Positions 47,691 to 58,418 of a stretch of 64,000 bases of DNA are shown here, piece by piece (the stretch's first letter is position 1; every line of letters begins with the position of its first letter). The notes under the pieces were generated by a model. That model made no database searches and was not told the DNA's origin. It saw only the letters and a program-made list of their open reading frames with translations. The position numbers and the translations under genes were made by a program. The DNA comes from Liquidambar formosana (lineage: Eukaryota > Streptophyta > Magnoliopsida > Saxifragales > Altingiaceae), in contig CM077832.1 in NCBI GenBank assembly GCA_039720395.1, forward strand, positions 27,577,763-27,641,762, read 5' to 3'.

Positions 47691-49949
47691 CCGTACATGT
47701 TCAAAACTATATATATATAAAGGATGTAATAAATTTAGAGGGCTAAAAAGATTTTGACACTGGCCAAATCTATGATTAATATAAAAAAAAATGTGTAAAT
47801 TTTTTTTTAAAAAAAAGGTGGGCAAGCTAACCCTAGGCCTTATTAGCTCCGCCCTAGAGTGCATGTAATGGAGGATAAAAATTAGAAAGAACTCGAGTCA
47901 TTTCAGAATGTTAAATGATGCATTTTATATATAGGGGCATTTGCGTCATTTTATAAGTATTATTAATGCCGTTCAATCAACTATTTTTATAGGGGATAAT
48001 AGTGTAATTTCGAAAATGAGAAAGGTGCATCCGTAATTATCATAAACTAGAAGGGGTGTAAGTGTAATTTACCCATATAAATAAGTTCAAGACAACTCTA
48101 GTAATCTCCTTAGGTTTCTGGACATTATATAATATTATTTTAATTCAATTTATCGTCATTGTAAAAATAGTATAATATTATTTTAATCTATTCTATAATT
48201 GGTCCATATTATATTCAAGAATAACCCACCGTGTTGGAGTCTCTATGTGCAAACTTTACTAGAATGCCCAATAAAATGGTCCAACCCAATGCATGTATAA
48301 TAATAATAATAAATCTTATTTCACATAAATAAAATTCAACCCCAATATAATTTAAAATTAACACGTAATAAATATCCGGAGTGTTACATTCTACCAACCT
48401 TAAAAGAAATTTGAATAGCCTTAAATCAAACACTATATATCACTACGCTTCCGTTGCACGCAACTCAAATTTAAAAGATCTCAAAAGTAAAACAAATTTT
48501 CTTAAGAAAATATATTTGCAAGTATGGTGGAATAATCCACTACGTATAATCAATTAACAACTCCCAATAATATTCATATCCAAAATTGAAGTCCAAGGTC
48601 AAATTAAAATTACATAAAGATGTAAGGATCAAAAATACATTTTCATGGAAAATGTACTAAAATTTCCTGTTATGTTCAGCATGTCCAAAGGTCTCTACAG
48701 TTCATATGATTTGGAAATTAGAAGTCATAAGAGTTGCTTTTTAAATTAGAAACTAAGTTTCCAATGTTTATAAAACACGTATTTCAAATCAACACTTCAA
48801 TAATATCTTATTGAGTATAAAACCATGATAGAATATGGTCTTAGTTTGTAGTAGACTCACGTCTAGTAGAAACAAAATTAAGTAAAGTAATCAAGATACC
48901 TCAGCAAAACAGAATAGATTGTAGATAAATATTCATATCCTCAAATATATATGTTCCAATCTTGATTTTCTTGATTCTATGTAAACTAGACTCATAAAAC
49001 ATTTTTGAAAAATATGCCTTAGGATGAAAACCTTCTCTTTATAAAATAATTTAGTGATTTTATCTGAAATTACTTTGCTAGGATTTTAGAACAATATTAA
49101 CCAATGAGTAGTGTTTGAATTTCTGGGAATAAACCACGAAGAATTTGATTATGAAACTTTTTATACAAAAACTAGACATAACAGTGGTATTTCTCGTAAA
49201 CTTTCATAAAATTATAACATGGATAACCCCTTTAATAAATTCGTTCAAAACACCCTTTCTGTTAAAAAATAAAAAATACAGCATAACAGATTTGTTTTGT
49301 CTATAAATTCATTTTAAAATAGCGATTCAACTTCAAAAAGCATAAAAATCTCCAGATTTGGAAGTCAATAACTTAAGAATACATAGGAAAAAAAGAATTC
49401 ATAAATAATGTTTCTAGCCCCAGATATAATTTAAACAACACAATATGTATAGAAAATTTCTGTATTTCCAATATACATCAACTCATCTTTTCTAAAAGTT
49501 CATAACTTTCTCAAATCTAAAAGAAATTAAATGACTCAAAAGCCCAATGAAATCTTGAGAAGTATACACTTAGAGTCCCTGGCTGGTTTCAGGTTCTAAA
49601 ATTCTAACCTAACTTTGAACTTCAATTATTTCTAACACTCTTAATCATTCCTCACTAAATTTCATAGGTAACAATTACATGCTAAATGGATACAAAGTCC
49701 TCAATAATAGAATCAAATAATTAAGTGTATAAGGACAATTAAAATATTATAATTTGGACTTCATTAAAGCATAGTTTTAAGCTTTTAAACTCAAAGTTTC
49801 CAAACCAAATATTTCAATTGAAACTAGGAATCAATGTAAAGTAAAAATAGGAGTTAATCCTCACCTAACAAACTCAAATTGAACCATCAATTTGCTATAA
49901 ATTATCTCTCCCCAAACTTCCCTTTTTATCTTTTGGAGCAAGTTCTAGT

Positions 49950-50621
49950 TCTGTTCTGTTCCAACGCCAAAAACCACTTCAAGGCGAAACTTGCTAATGA
50001 CTCATGAAATATTTGAGCCAATAACTCATCATTCGCCCTTCGAGGGTGCATAACTTGCACATACATTTTAAGATGAGTTTTGGGACAGCCTATCCCATCA
50101 AATTTCTCTTGCTCCGGTATTTTGAATTACAATGGGATGCGAGCCTTTGGAATAAGGACAAAGTACAGACATCCACCATATCATCAAACCTGCGGATCCC
50201 CTTCAAAGTTCGCTCTAAGGCCTTAACCTTTGTTAGCCAACACAATTGAATTCTCTCTTGAGGTAGCCTTGGGTTCCTCTTCTTTGGTCTTGGGTGGTTC
50301 TTCCTTTTTTCCTATTAGTTCCTCGGTGGATTCAGAATTATTGGACCCTTAATTGTTGTTAATGGTATGGGCCAGGGATTCAGGTTTAGATATCTTCTGT
50401 TGAATGTCTTGAGCCATCTTTAACGCAGTCTTGGATAGCTGGGTAGTATGGTCAAGCTTTTCCATTATGGTTTTCAAGGTAGCTTCAAGGTTAAAACTTC
50501 GACTGCTAGCTCCTTCATCAGCTATGTTCGATTGGGTGGTGGAATCAGTACTAACTAAGTGCTTTTGTTGATTATAGATCCAAGCCAGCACGTCTCTCTT
50601 TGTAAAAAAGGAAACATTCAA
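49950..50621 (-). pseudogene. gag remnant of the Tat/Ogre-like element
   Basis: The minus strand first gives an open frame MNVSFFTKRDVLAWIYNQQ ... ATLKTIMEKLDHTTQ (50621-50349, 90 codons). After frame changes and stops it gives LIPKARIPL, stop, then EKFDGIGCPKTHLKMYVQVM, HPRRANDELLAQIFHESL and ALKWF (about 50130 down to 49970). The block F(D/E)xxxGxxCPxxHLxMY...FxESLxxxAxxW is the core of the Tat/Ogre/Athila gag capsid domain. Stops and frameshifts make it non-functional. Confidence 0.75.
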
Positions 50622-51268
50622 TTTTCATCTTAGGGGCCCATCCTAAGCTTGCATAATTATCTCAAACTTTTTACAGCATATGCCCTCAATTAGTCCTCTT
50701 TAACCAATTGCCTTTGTGGGGGTCATGGGAAAGGGTATATATTAAGGATGTAGGGTGCAAAATTTCCCATTAATTACCCATTTAATCAACAAGCATGGCA
50801 ATACAACACTAACATGGCAGCATATCATCACATCAACATGTGTGCATAAGGGTGACTCAATGATGTCCTAGAAGGACCATTACATGTATTTCTTTCTTTT
50901 AAGAGGGTAGGTTAGGGTCCTCAACTTTGCTTGTACCAATCCTTATACCTAACCACATGTGACATTCAGAATGCTGCTTGGATCCAGCAATATGTGATTG
51001 ATCCATTTAATATACCTAAGGGCAAGCCCAAAGGTACTAGGCAAGAGAGGTTTGATAACTTCGTCCAACACATGGAATCATGAAAACCAAGGTTGAAATA
51101 GGCTATCAGTTGGTAAGGATACATCGAGGGACAATCGAGCTCATCATGCAATAATTGCACACACAATGCAATAAATGAAAGCACACAATCAAGCGGATGC
51201 AAGTGATTGATTTTATTTAAACAATAAGAAATTAATTTATCCCAATCAAATGAGTCTAGCCCTCAATG

Positions 51269-51289
51269 TCCCCAGTAGAGTCACCAAAC
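51269..51289 (-). other. Primer-binding site of the Tat/Ogre-like element
   Basis: GTTTGGTGACTCTACTGGGG on the minus strand, directly after the LTR end. It differs in a few bases from the site used by the LARD-like element at 15361. Confidence 0.7.
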
Positions 51290-52374
51290 TGTGAATCCAG
51301 GAAAATGGCCCATGGGATGGCATGTGAAAAACAAAGGAGTTGCCACCTCATTTTTTAAGGAAAAGAGGAAAATCCTAAAATGTTTTATTTCCAAAAACCT
51401 CATGACTCCATTTTGAAAGGAAGGGCAAAGTCTTTAAAACTAGAAAATCGGATTCGGGGGCTAAGTTATGATGTGGGAAGGTTCTAGGCTAATCCCATAG
51501 GCACCCACATTGCCCGAGTTGGTCTCTTAATTTAATTGGGCTAATTTAATGACTTAAATACATGCAAATCAATATCAATCAATAAAATACAGCATGCATA
51601 TCAATCAATAATCCATCCTACTCCTCTAGCAATTATATGTAATGGATAAATTCATCCTACTCCGCTAGCAATCACAAGAGATAGATAATGAAAAGCATGG
51701 ATCCATCCTATTCCACTAACAATCATATGTGATGGATAAAAGAATAAAAGAAAAAGGAAAACCTAGGATACTTAGTATCCTAGGGTGGACTTGAACATCA
51801 ATTGAGTGTTTACGTACCTTGTATTGAATGTACAAGGATCAAAGTCCACGTAGTTCGATAAGAATAGGGTTAACCTAATAGAGACTTATAGTAAACCCTA
51901 AGTTTCCTTCCGTAAGGATTTCCAAAGATAAATGATTCTCAACATGGTATTTCAATGAAAGATGGAAACTTTTTGAAAAGGGGTGAAAGGAAACCTTAAA
52001 ATTCACCATATCCCTCTATTTTGGTGGATTTCCAAAGGTGGTAAGTATCGTGGATTTCGACGTTGAATGATGCAGATTTCAATGTGGTATGATTTGAGTT
52101 TTTAGTTGAAGTTGTCCATTGGAAGAAGAATCGAGGAGTTGACATGGAGTTACCGAGGTATTAGAGGCAATTACTAAAGATCGTGAATTCGACTCTGTCA
52201 GGTAACTTGTCAGAGTCTTGTAACTCTTCCTTTCATAGTGGATTTTTTTTTATTTTTTTTTTTTTTTGTTGGACTAGACCGGTTGTCTTTTCTCGTTGAG
52301 GTTTCCATGTAAAAATAGTGTGCCTCTCTACTTACGTTTTTATTTTGTTACACGCAATTAGATAGATTTATTTT

Positions 52375-53786
52375 GGGAATTTTGGCCAAAACCTCTAAGT
52401 ATAAGAGTTCTAAGATAATAAAACCCATTAAAACTAATGTTTAGTAAAAAACCCTTTTGACAGTAAAAAGACTAATAGACCCCTATTTTTAAAACTTCTC
52501 TTAATTTACAACCATGCCACGATACACAGCCGGGCAAAAAAAGAAGACTCTCAGCTTCACACGTTCCATTGTTTCCAGCGGAAATATAGAAACGTATAGC
52601 ACATCAAAAGCTTTCCAAAAATTTAGTTTCCATCATTATACATAGCACCATAATTCATTATAGGGTTTTTCCTTCACAAACGATCATCCCCCCAACAGAC
52701 CCAGACGAATTGGAGAACACGGATTGAAATCTGGTTTTGAGGAAGAAGAAGAAGAAGAAGAAGCAGATGAAGTAATAGAAGAAGAAGAAAGGGAGGGGAG
52801 GCATTCGGTGATATCAGATCTGAAAAAGCAAATCAACCTTCTCCTTCTTTAAGCGTTTGGTTCTTTACATTGAAAAGTTGCCCCTCCTTTTTGCTGAACA
52901 TCATCTCACCACCATAAATCTGCATATGTAAGGAACTTGTTACATTGTTTATTTGATATTGTCATAAACAAAACTGTCGATAGCATCAGTTCACTATTTT
53001 TGTATTAAACATGTGTATTGAAATAACAGTACCAGGTTTACTGTTGATAGTTATGTTCAGTAAGCTGATGCTGTTATATAGATACACGTGTTATAATACT
53101 GACAACAGTAATCTGGTACTGTTGTATGATATATGGGTTATTTTCAAAACCACATTGAAGTGATACTGTTGCTAGTACGAAAAACATGTTATAATACTAA
53201 CAATAGTACTTTGATACTATTGCTAGTAATGATTCAACAGTAATCTAGTACTGTTGCATGATATATGGGTTATTTTCAAAACAACAGTGAAGTGATACTG
53301 TTAATAGTACAAAAAACATGTTATAATACTAACAACAGTACTCTGATACTGTTGTTAGTAATGATTCAACAAAAATCTAGGGAAAAATGATTGAAATAGA
53401 TGAAACTATGAACACCTTCAATCCAAACAGAATCTCTTGCAATCGCCTGAAGAGAGAGAAAATTTTGGAATTCAATTTTGTAATTCCCTCCATTGGCGCT
53501 GTTTTGAAGAGAGAGAAACATGATGGAGCCGAAATCTCTCTCCCACGAAAACATATCCCCCCAAAAACGGTTACTCTTCTATATTTAAGATGGAAATATG
53601 TTTTTCCCATATTTGCTGTACGTGAGATGCAGAATTGTCAAACAAAGGGTATATTTGGTATGTAAAATCACATATTTACCTTATCACAAATAAAAACTTA
53701 AAAAAAGGGGTTAGTAAATTATTAAATCTTAAGTAGGGTTTTTTGCTAAAGGCAGACCCCTAATAGGGGTTATTGCTAATTTTCCC
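52375..53786. mobile_element. MULE-type DNA transposon B (same family as A), 9-bp TSD
   Basis: Left end GGGAATTTTGGCCAAAACC; reverse complement of the right end GGGAAAATTAGCAATAACCC. Exact 9-bp duplication ATTTATTTT (52366-52374 and 53787-53795). Ends and internal GGAGGGGAGGCATTCGG correspond to MULE A in reverse orientation. It contains (GAA)n sequence and a TACTGTT-rich tandem array (about 52980-53370, period 132 bp). No transposase. Confidence 0.9.
52980..53370. repeat. TACTGTT-rich tandem array in MULE B, period 132 bp
   Basis: ACAGTAATCTGGTACTG at 53105 and ACAGTAATCTAGTACTG at 53237 open two long, closely similar units; a partial unit precedes them. Each unit has several ACAGTA/TACTGTT words. 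Confidence 0.8.
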
Positions 53787-53795
53787 ATTTATTTT

Positions 53796-54478
53796 TTAAT
53801 TAATTTCAGTACGATAATTTTAGAAGGCCTATTCACCCCATAGGCTATAAATTCATATGCTAAGAATTTCACCTTCATTTTCAAGTTTCTACTAAGGGCA
53901 TAGTTGACGTTTCATGAAAATTGAATGGTTCTACTAGCTTTTGAATAGCAACTAAAGTTAAAAATCCATCACCTAAAATGATGTCATTTAAGAAAATTAG
54001 GGTTACTACCACAAATGATGGTATAAAATCAATTTTATGATTTTACACAAAAAGTGTACATATATAAAACGATGAGATGATCCAATTTTTAAGGGATGCC
54101 CAAAGTCCCAAACAGGCCCCAAAGGGCGAAATTTTGTAATGTTTTAATTACATGATTCTTACAACCAAATACAACTAGATGACATAATTTTAATAAATTA
54201 ATTAATTAATTAATTATAAATGGACAAATTTAAAACTACGGGGACAACCAAACGGGACCACCAAAAAAAAATGAAAAAATCCAACGGGACCACCCATACA
54301 TGGTAGGTGGAGAACGCTCTGCCCGGGTCTGCGCTGCTTACGGATCACCATGGGACCATAATTATGGTCAACCATTATCATATGATTGGTTTTAAATCAA
54401 TTTTCTCCTGCTGGCATGGCATGATAATTTATTTATTTATATTTTTTTCTCTTTCTTTTGATTTTTTTGGCGGTGATG
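53796..54478. other. Intergenic DNA
   Basis: No gene recognised. A TTAATTAA-type run lies near 54195-54220. Confidence 0.5.
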
Positions 54479-54486
54479 ATAATAAT

Positions 54487-55337
54487 TAGGGCTGGCAATT
54501 TATATCTAAACCCATGAACCCGTCCAAACCTGTCCAAGTTAAATGGATGTGCACGGATAATTTTATTAATTGGATTGTAAATGGATACCCATAAGGAGCC
54601 CAACTAATAATTGGATCTAATCGGGTTTACTTAAAAATTGTTGGGTGAGAAACAAATCTGATAGGATCTAAAAATAAAATGTTTAGTTGAAAATGAATGG
54701 GCACATTTACAACCCAATTAATAAAATTAGGTTGTTAATGAAATGAAATGCCATTTAATAAAACATTTAATAATGAAATGAGCACATTTACCTGAAGGTT
54801 AGGGATTTGAAAATGCCTTTCAGATTTTCAATGTTTCCATTTTTTATTTTTTATTTTATTTTTTGAATTTGGTATTTTTGGTAGATTTGAAAATGAAATG
54901 CTATAGTAGTTGGAAATTTATTTTATTTTATTTAAATCCGGGTCATGACCTAATTAAAATGGGTTTGGGTCAACCTTGAGATTTTATATTTTAGAGATTT
55001 TATATTTTAGAGATCTAAAAATGAGTTGTTGTGGATAAAAGTAGCAAAAATAATGGACAAATGTTTTTTCTTTATTTTTTGGGTAAAAAAACAAAAAAAA
55101 TTATAATGCAAAGTCACCCAACGTTAGAAGTAGAATTACGAGTCCAATTAACGTCTTAAATAAGTCAGTGGAGGTATGCGGGTTGGGTTGGGTTTCTACT
55201 TGCAATAAATGGGTCAGTTTGGGTTTTGCTTAAATGGGTTCTCATATAAATAGGTGGTGTTGGGTTTGGGTGATATTATAACTAAACCCATTTAAACCCG
55301 CCCAAACTCACCCAAACCCACCCAATTGCCAGGTCTA
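54487..55337. mobile_element. hAT-like non-autonomous element, 8-bp TSD
   Basis: Ends TAGGGCTGGCAATT and AATTGCCAGGTCTA form an imperfect TIR. An exact 8-bp duplication ATAATAAT flanks it (54479-54486 and 55338-55345), the hAT target length. Subterminal AAACCC/GGGTTT-rich words at both ends (ACCCATGAACCCG; AACCCGCCCAAACTC) resemble hAT transposase-binding arrays. The AT-rich target makes the TSD slightly less certain. No transposase. Confidence 0.78.
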
Positions 55338-55345
55338 ATAATAAT

Positions 55346-56370
55346 TGAACTTTTATCCCCTCGCCTTTGCTTTGCCTATACCTAAATGGGGCTAGCAAAA
55401 CCCGACCTGAACCTACCAGCTGCTCGTTTGGTTGATAAATTCCCTTCCCCACATTAGTTTTTTTTCATTGTTGATAACTTCCCATTTCCCACTTTGTTGG
55501 CCAATAATGAAAGCATTTTGTAGCTCTTAACCATCTGGATTATAAAAAAGTCACGTAATTAAGGTTTTTCAACACGATTAGTATTACTTAGTGACAATTG
55601 ATTAATGTCATAATGATTCCATAATGCGACTTACAGTATTTATTATATTTTAGCTGTAAACTTATTATTTTTAATATAATTCAACTGGTTGTGATTGAGA
55701 GTATAAATTTCACACAAGGACTATGGTTTATATGGACGACTATTACGGTATTGCTATTTCTAGTTAATGGTTATATTCGTTAATTTTTTTTTAATAAAAT
55801 ATTTTCTTTCATTAGAAGAAAAAAATATTCTTCATCGGTTTCAAAATATTCTAATGGAACCTAGTCACCTAGGTTAAACACTTTTCAAGCCGATCCAAAC
55901 CACGGTCAGCTGCACTGACCAGTCGACTGTGAAGTTGAAACTGCACCAAGAGAGAGACAATAATAAATAATAAATAAATAAAATGCATTGTGAGGTAGTA
56001 CAATATTGGAAAATGGTAGTACAGAGGTACAATATGGAAAAAATGGTAGTACCTCTTGACGTACTCGTTCTTAGCTTATAAATTGACAACTAACGCCGTG
56101 TTGTGGTCGTCTCCCTCATCCACACCCAAAACCCCTCTTAAGCCTCTGTTTAAATATTGTCGCCCAATCACCCACCCTGATCCAATTCTCTGTTCTTGAC
56201 TCTCCCGAACTCTCGGGGGAGTCAAGGTCATGAAAGTCAATGTGACTGTCTGCCATTAAGAGTGTGTCATGCCTACGTGTCACACTCTTAATGGAATTTC
56301 TCATCATGTTTACGCTGGTAAAAATGGTATGAGAGCTTAATTTCTATCAGATAATTTCTGGTTTAAAGGA
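55346..56370. other. Intergenic DNA with two small hairpins
   Basis: Hairpins: 56197-56228 (CTTGACTCTCCC / GGGGGAGTCAAG) and 56253-56294 (CCATTAAGAGTGTG / CACACTCTTAATGG). No gene recognised on either strand. Confidence 0.5.
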
Positions 56371-56515
56371 GAACCTATAAACACCGATTACATCATAATA
56401 ACCCCAGAAAACACAATGGACGTCCTTGTGACGATAAAATGGCTTCTGGATCAGTCACCAGCTACTTGAATGGCGCCTTGGATTTCCAGTATTACACCAT
56501 CACTATTCACTAGCT
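56371..56515 (+). pseudogene. Laccase fragment, + strand
   Basis: The + frame reads EPINTDYIIITPENTMDVLV, a variable stretch, then QSPAT and a stop. This matches the K-P-x-x-T-D-x-(I/L)-x-I-x-P-G-x-T-x-D-V-L-x-x-A segment in the second cupredoxin domain of plant laccases (apoplastic multicopper oxidases). The copper-ligand segments are absent and a TGA interrupts it. Confidence 0.65.
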
Positions 56516-57889
56516 TGTTAGCAAACGCCAGCTGCAACCATGAACATCATTAAGGTATTCTTCCTCTACTTTATTTTTTTATTTTTAATTTTTGCGTAGA
56601 TGGAATATGTTATACAGTACCGTTCCTTCCAAGGGATTGAAGTTTGGGGGCTGGGGGCAGAGCAGAGGATCATCCATAATTGCATCTGCATGGTCACCGG
56701 CTCACAGCTTCCATTTAATCGGAAAAGTTTCTAGCTAATAATACGTACCGTACCGCTGCAATTCCTAGCTATGATAAAGAGACATACATATTATATATAT
56801 ATATATATATATATGGGACGATCTGCGCTTCGATCGGATTTAATTGTTGCAGACAATTAATCCTAATATATCTCACCAGTTTAACTGATTGCACATTTGC
56901 ATCTGTGATTAATTGGGACTTGCGTCCGTTGTTCATTTTAGTCTTCTCAAGGTTTTATGAAAACAAAAATGGATTTTCATAAAATTTGGTCACACAGTTG
57001 ATTAGAAAATATGATTTTGAAATTTTTTTTTAAAATAAAATTTTTTTAAAATATATCGTTTATATAGACTTTTTGACCATTTACGATCTGTGTTCATTTT
57101 TACATAATGTTTCATGAATAATGACCACAAAATTCACTTGAACAATAAATTTTGAAAAAAGCTTTCCCTTATAAAATCAGTTCAAAATAATGTTTTCTAA
57201 TGGACTTCGCAGCCAATTATCATGAACACTTTTTATATTTTTCATAAAAATTTAAAAAGTCTAAAATGAGTGGAGTGCAAATCAAAATTGATGGGTGGCA
57301 ATAGCCAGCCCCTTGTTCAAAACAATCTCAAGAGGAAAAGCAACCAGATTATGCCTAGTCCAAGCAGTCTAATCTGCCGATCCAAGAATAATTTATCAGA
57401 CATTATTCATAAATAGCCATATAGGAGTATTCATTGGACCGCGCCTTCTGAGTTAGATCGGGCTTTGGCCCTAACTGAATTAGCCTAAAAAATTACTTCG
57501 TATGGACAGGAATCCATCCTATTGGTGCTTCGGCTTTTGCATATCAATCAAGGTCATTGAAATAAATTTAACCACATTCAGGATTTTATTCCAAATTTAA
57601 TGAAAATCGATGATGCAAGAGTAGTGCAAAACATTATCTATCTTTATTTTTATTTGAATGGAAAATACAACTAGTCAAGGCATGAGTAAAAACAATTAGT
57701 TTATTCTTAGACAAAAAAGATTTTTTATTAAATTTTTTTGATTCTTACCACTAATACATGACCTTTGTAATTTATAGAAAGATTTAAATTTTTTCATAAT
57801 TTCACATTAGTTTTGATAAGGCACCCTCCTCCCTTATTGCAGTTCGTCCCCTATATATGCATAATAATGGTATAATAGTAGAGGCACTA
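56516..57889. other. Intergenic DNA between two laccase fragments
   Basis: AT-rich. A (TA)n run lies at about 56791-56815. No gene recognised. Confidence 0.45.
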
Positions 57890-58191
57890 ACATGGATGAT
57901 TTTTCCAGGGGAATGGCTCATGCACTATCATTGGGAGTGGCATGCTCCTACCCTCCTTTTGAGTTCAGTGGCTGTTTGGCTCCATGAAGGGTGGTTAACT
58001 GTCAGGAGATGGTGAGGATGGTTGTTATCCTCGCCATTGTAGTGGAGAATCGATGAAGAGATGGTGGTGTTATTTGAAATCTCCGACTGCAGCTAGGCAT
58101 TAAAGGCCATGTAATAGTAACTTAGAGGTTTATTTTGCTATCACCAGGACGTCCATTGTGTTCCCTGGGCTTATTTTGATGTAATTGATGC
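57890..58191 (-). pseudogene. Laccase fragment, minus strand
   Basis: The minus strand reads INYIKISPGNTMDVLVIAK and a stop, then in another frame YYYMAFNA and SNNTTTISSSILHYNG. This is the laccase segment TPGxTMDVLVxAN...YYMAxxA...NNTTTTxILxY. Frame changes and the lack of flanking exons show that it is a fragment. It overlaps in content with the + fragment at 56371 but is a different, longer copy in opposite orientation. Confidence 0.7.
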
Positions 58192-58418
58192 AGGCTCTGT
58201 TCGTTTGGTGAGAGTTAACTCTTGAGAATCTTGAACTCTCGAGAGTTGAAATTCTTGAGAATTTGAACTCTTTCATTGTTCATATCACCATGAGAAATAA
58301 ATTTAAAAACTCCGGAGAATTCAATTTGGGTTGTTTGGATGACTTAATAAAATTCATGGGAAACAATTCAAACTACATTTGCTATTATACACAATATTCC
58401 ACAGTAATATATTTGTTA

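Larger units (their letters stand above)
45525..48074. mobile_element. MULE-type DNA transposon G, hosting nested MULE E
   Basis: Ends AGGTAAAGTACATTAAGACT and (reverse complement of the right end) GGGTAAATTACACTTACACC. Exact 9-bp duplication ATATAAATA (45516-45524 and 48075-48083). The other LTR copy has one uninterrupted ACATAAATAAGTTCAAG at the corresponding site (about 38034), an independent empty-site proof. Without the nested element it is about 1.36 kb. No transposase is seen. Confidence 0.87.
42078..48388 (-). repeat. LTR copy 2 of the large minus-strand element, carrying three later insertions
   Basis: Boundaries TGTAAC...GTTACA. Removing the PIF-like element (42871-43883 plus TSD) and MULE G (45525-48074 plus TSD, itself containing MULE E) leaves about 2736 bp colinear with copy 1. 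Confidence 0.85.
35616..49930 (-). mobile_element. Large non-coding LTR retrotransposon with tandem partial duplication
   Basis: Reading the minus strand from the right gives: a partial internal segment (49930-48389); an LTR (48388-42078) carrying later insertions; a primer site TGGTATCAGAGCTTA (about 42062-42076); an internal region (42077-38346); a purine tract CTTTTAAGGGTGGTAGAA; and a second LTR (38345-35616). LTRs begin TGTAACA and end GTTACA/TATACA, and are about 2.73 kb without insertions. The segments 38346-39930 and 48389-49930 are homologous, so the unit continues past the upstream LTR in tandem. No ORF resembles gag or pol. This is a LARD-type element whose tandem form suggests unequal LTR recombination. 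Confidence 0.82.
49931..52365 (-). mobile_element. 5' part of a Tat/Ogre-like Ty3/gypsy retrotransposon
   Basis: On the minus strand an LTR ends CACA at 51290 and is followed by the primer-site-like GTTTGGTGACTCTACTGGGG. A leader follows, then a decayed gag (50621 down to about 49950). The LTR part contains the GTGGGAAGGTTCTAGG and GGCACCCACATTG-like text I associate with these elements. Its outer end is not resolved (between about 52200 and 52365). Downstream the element stops at about 49930 against the partial LARD internal segment, so protease, reverse transcriptase and integrase are absent. Confidence 0.7.
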
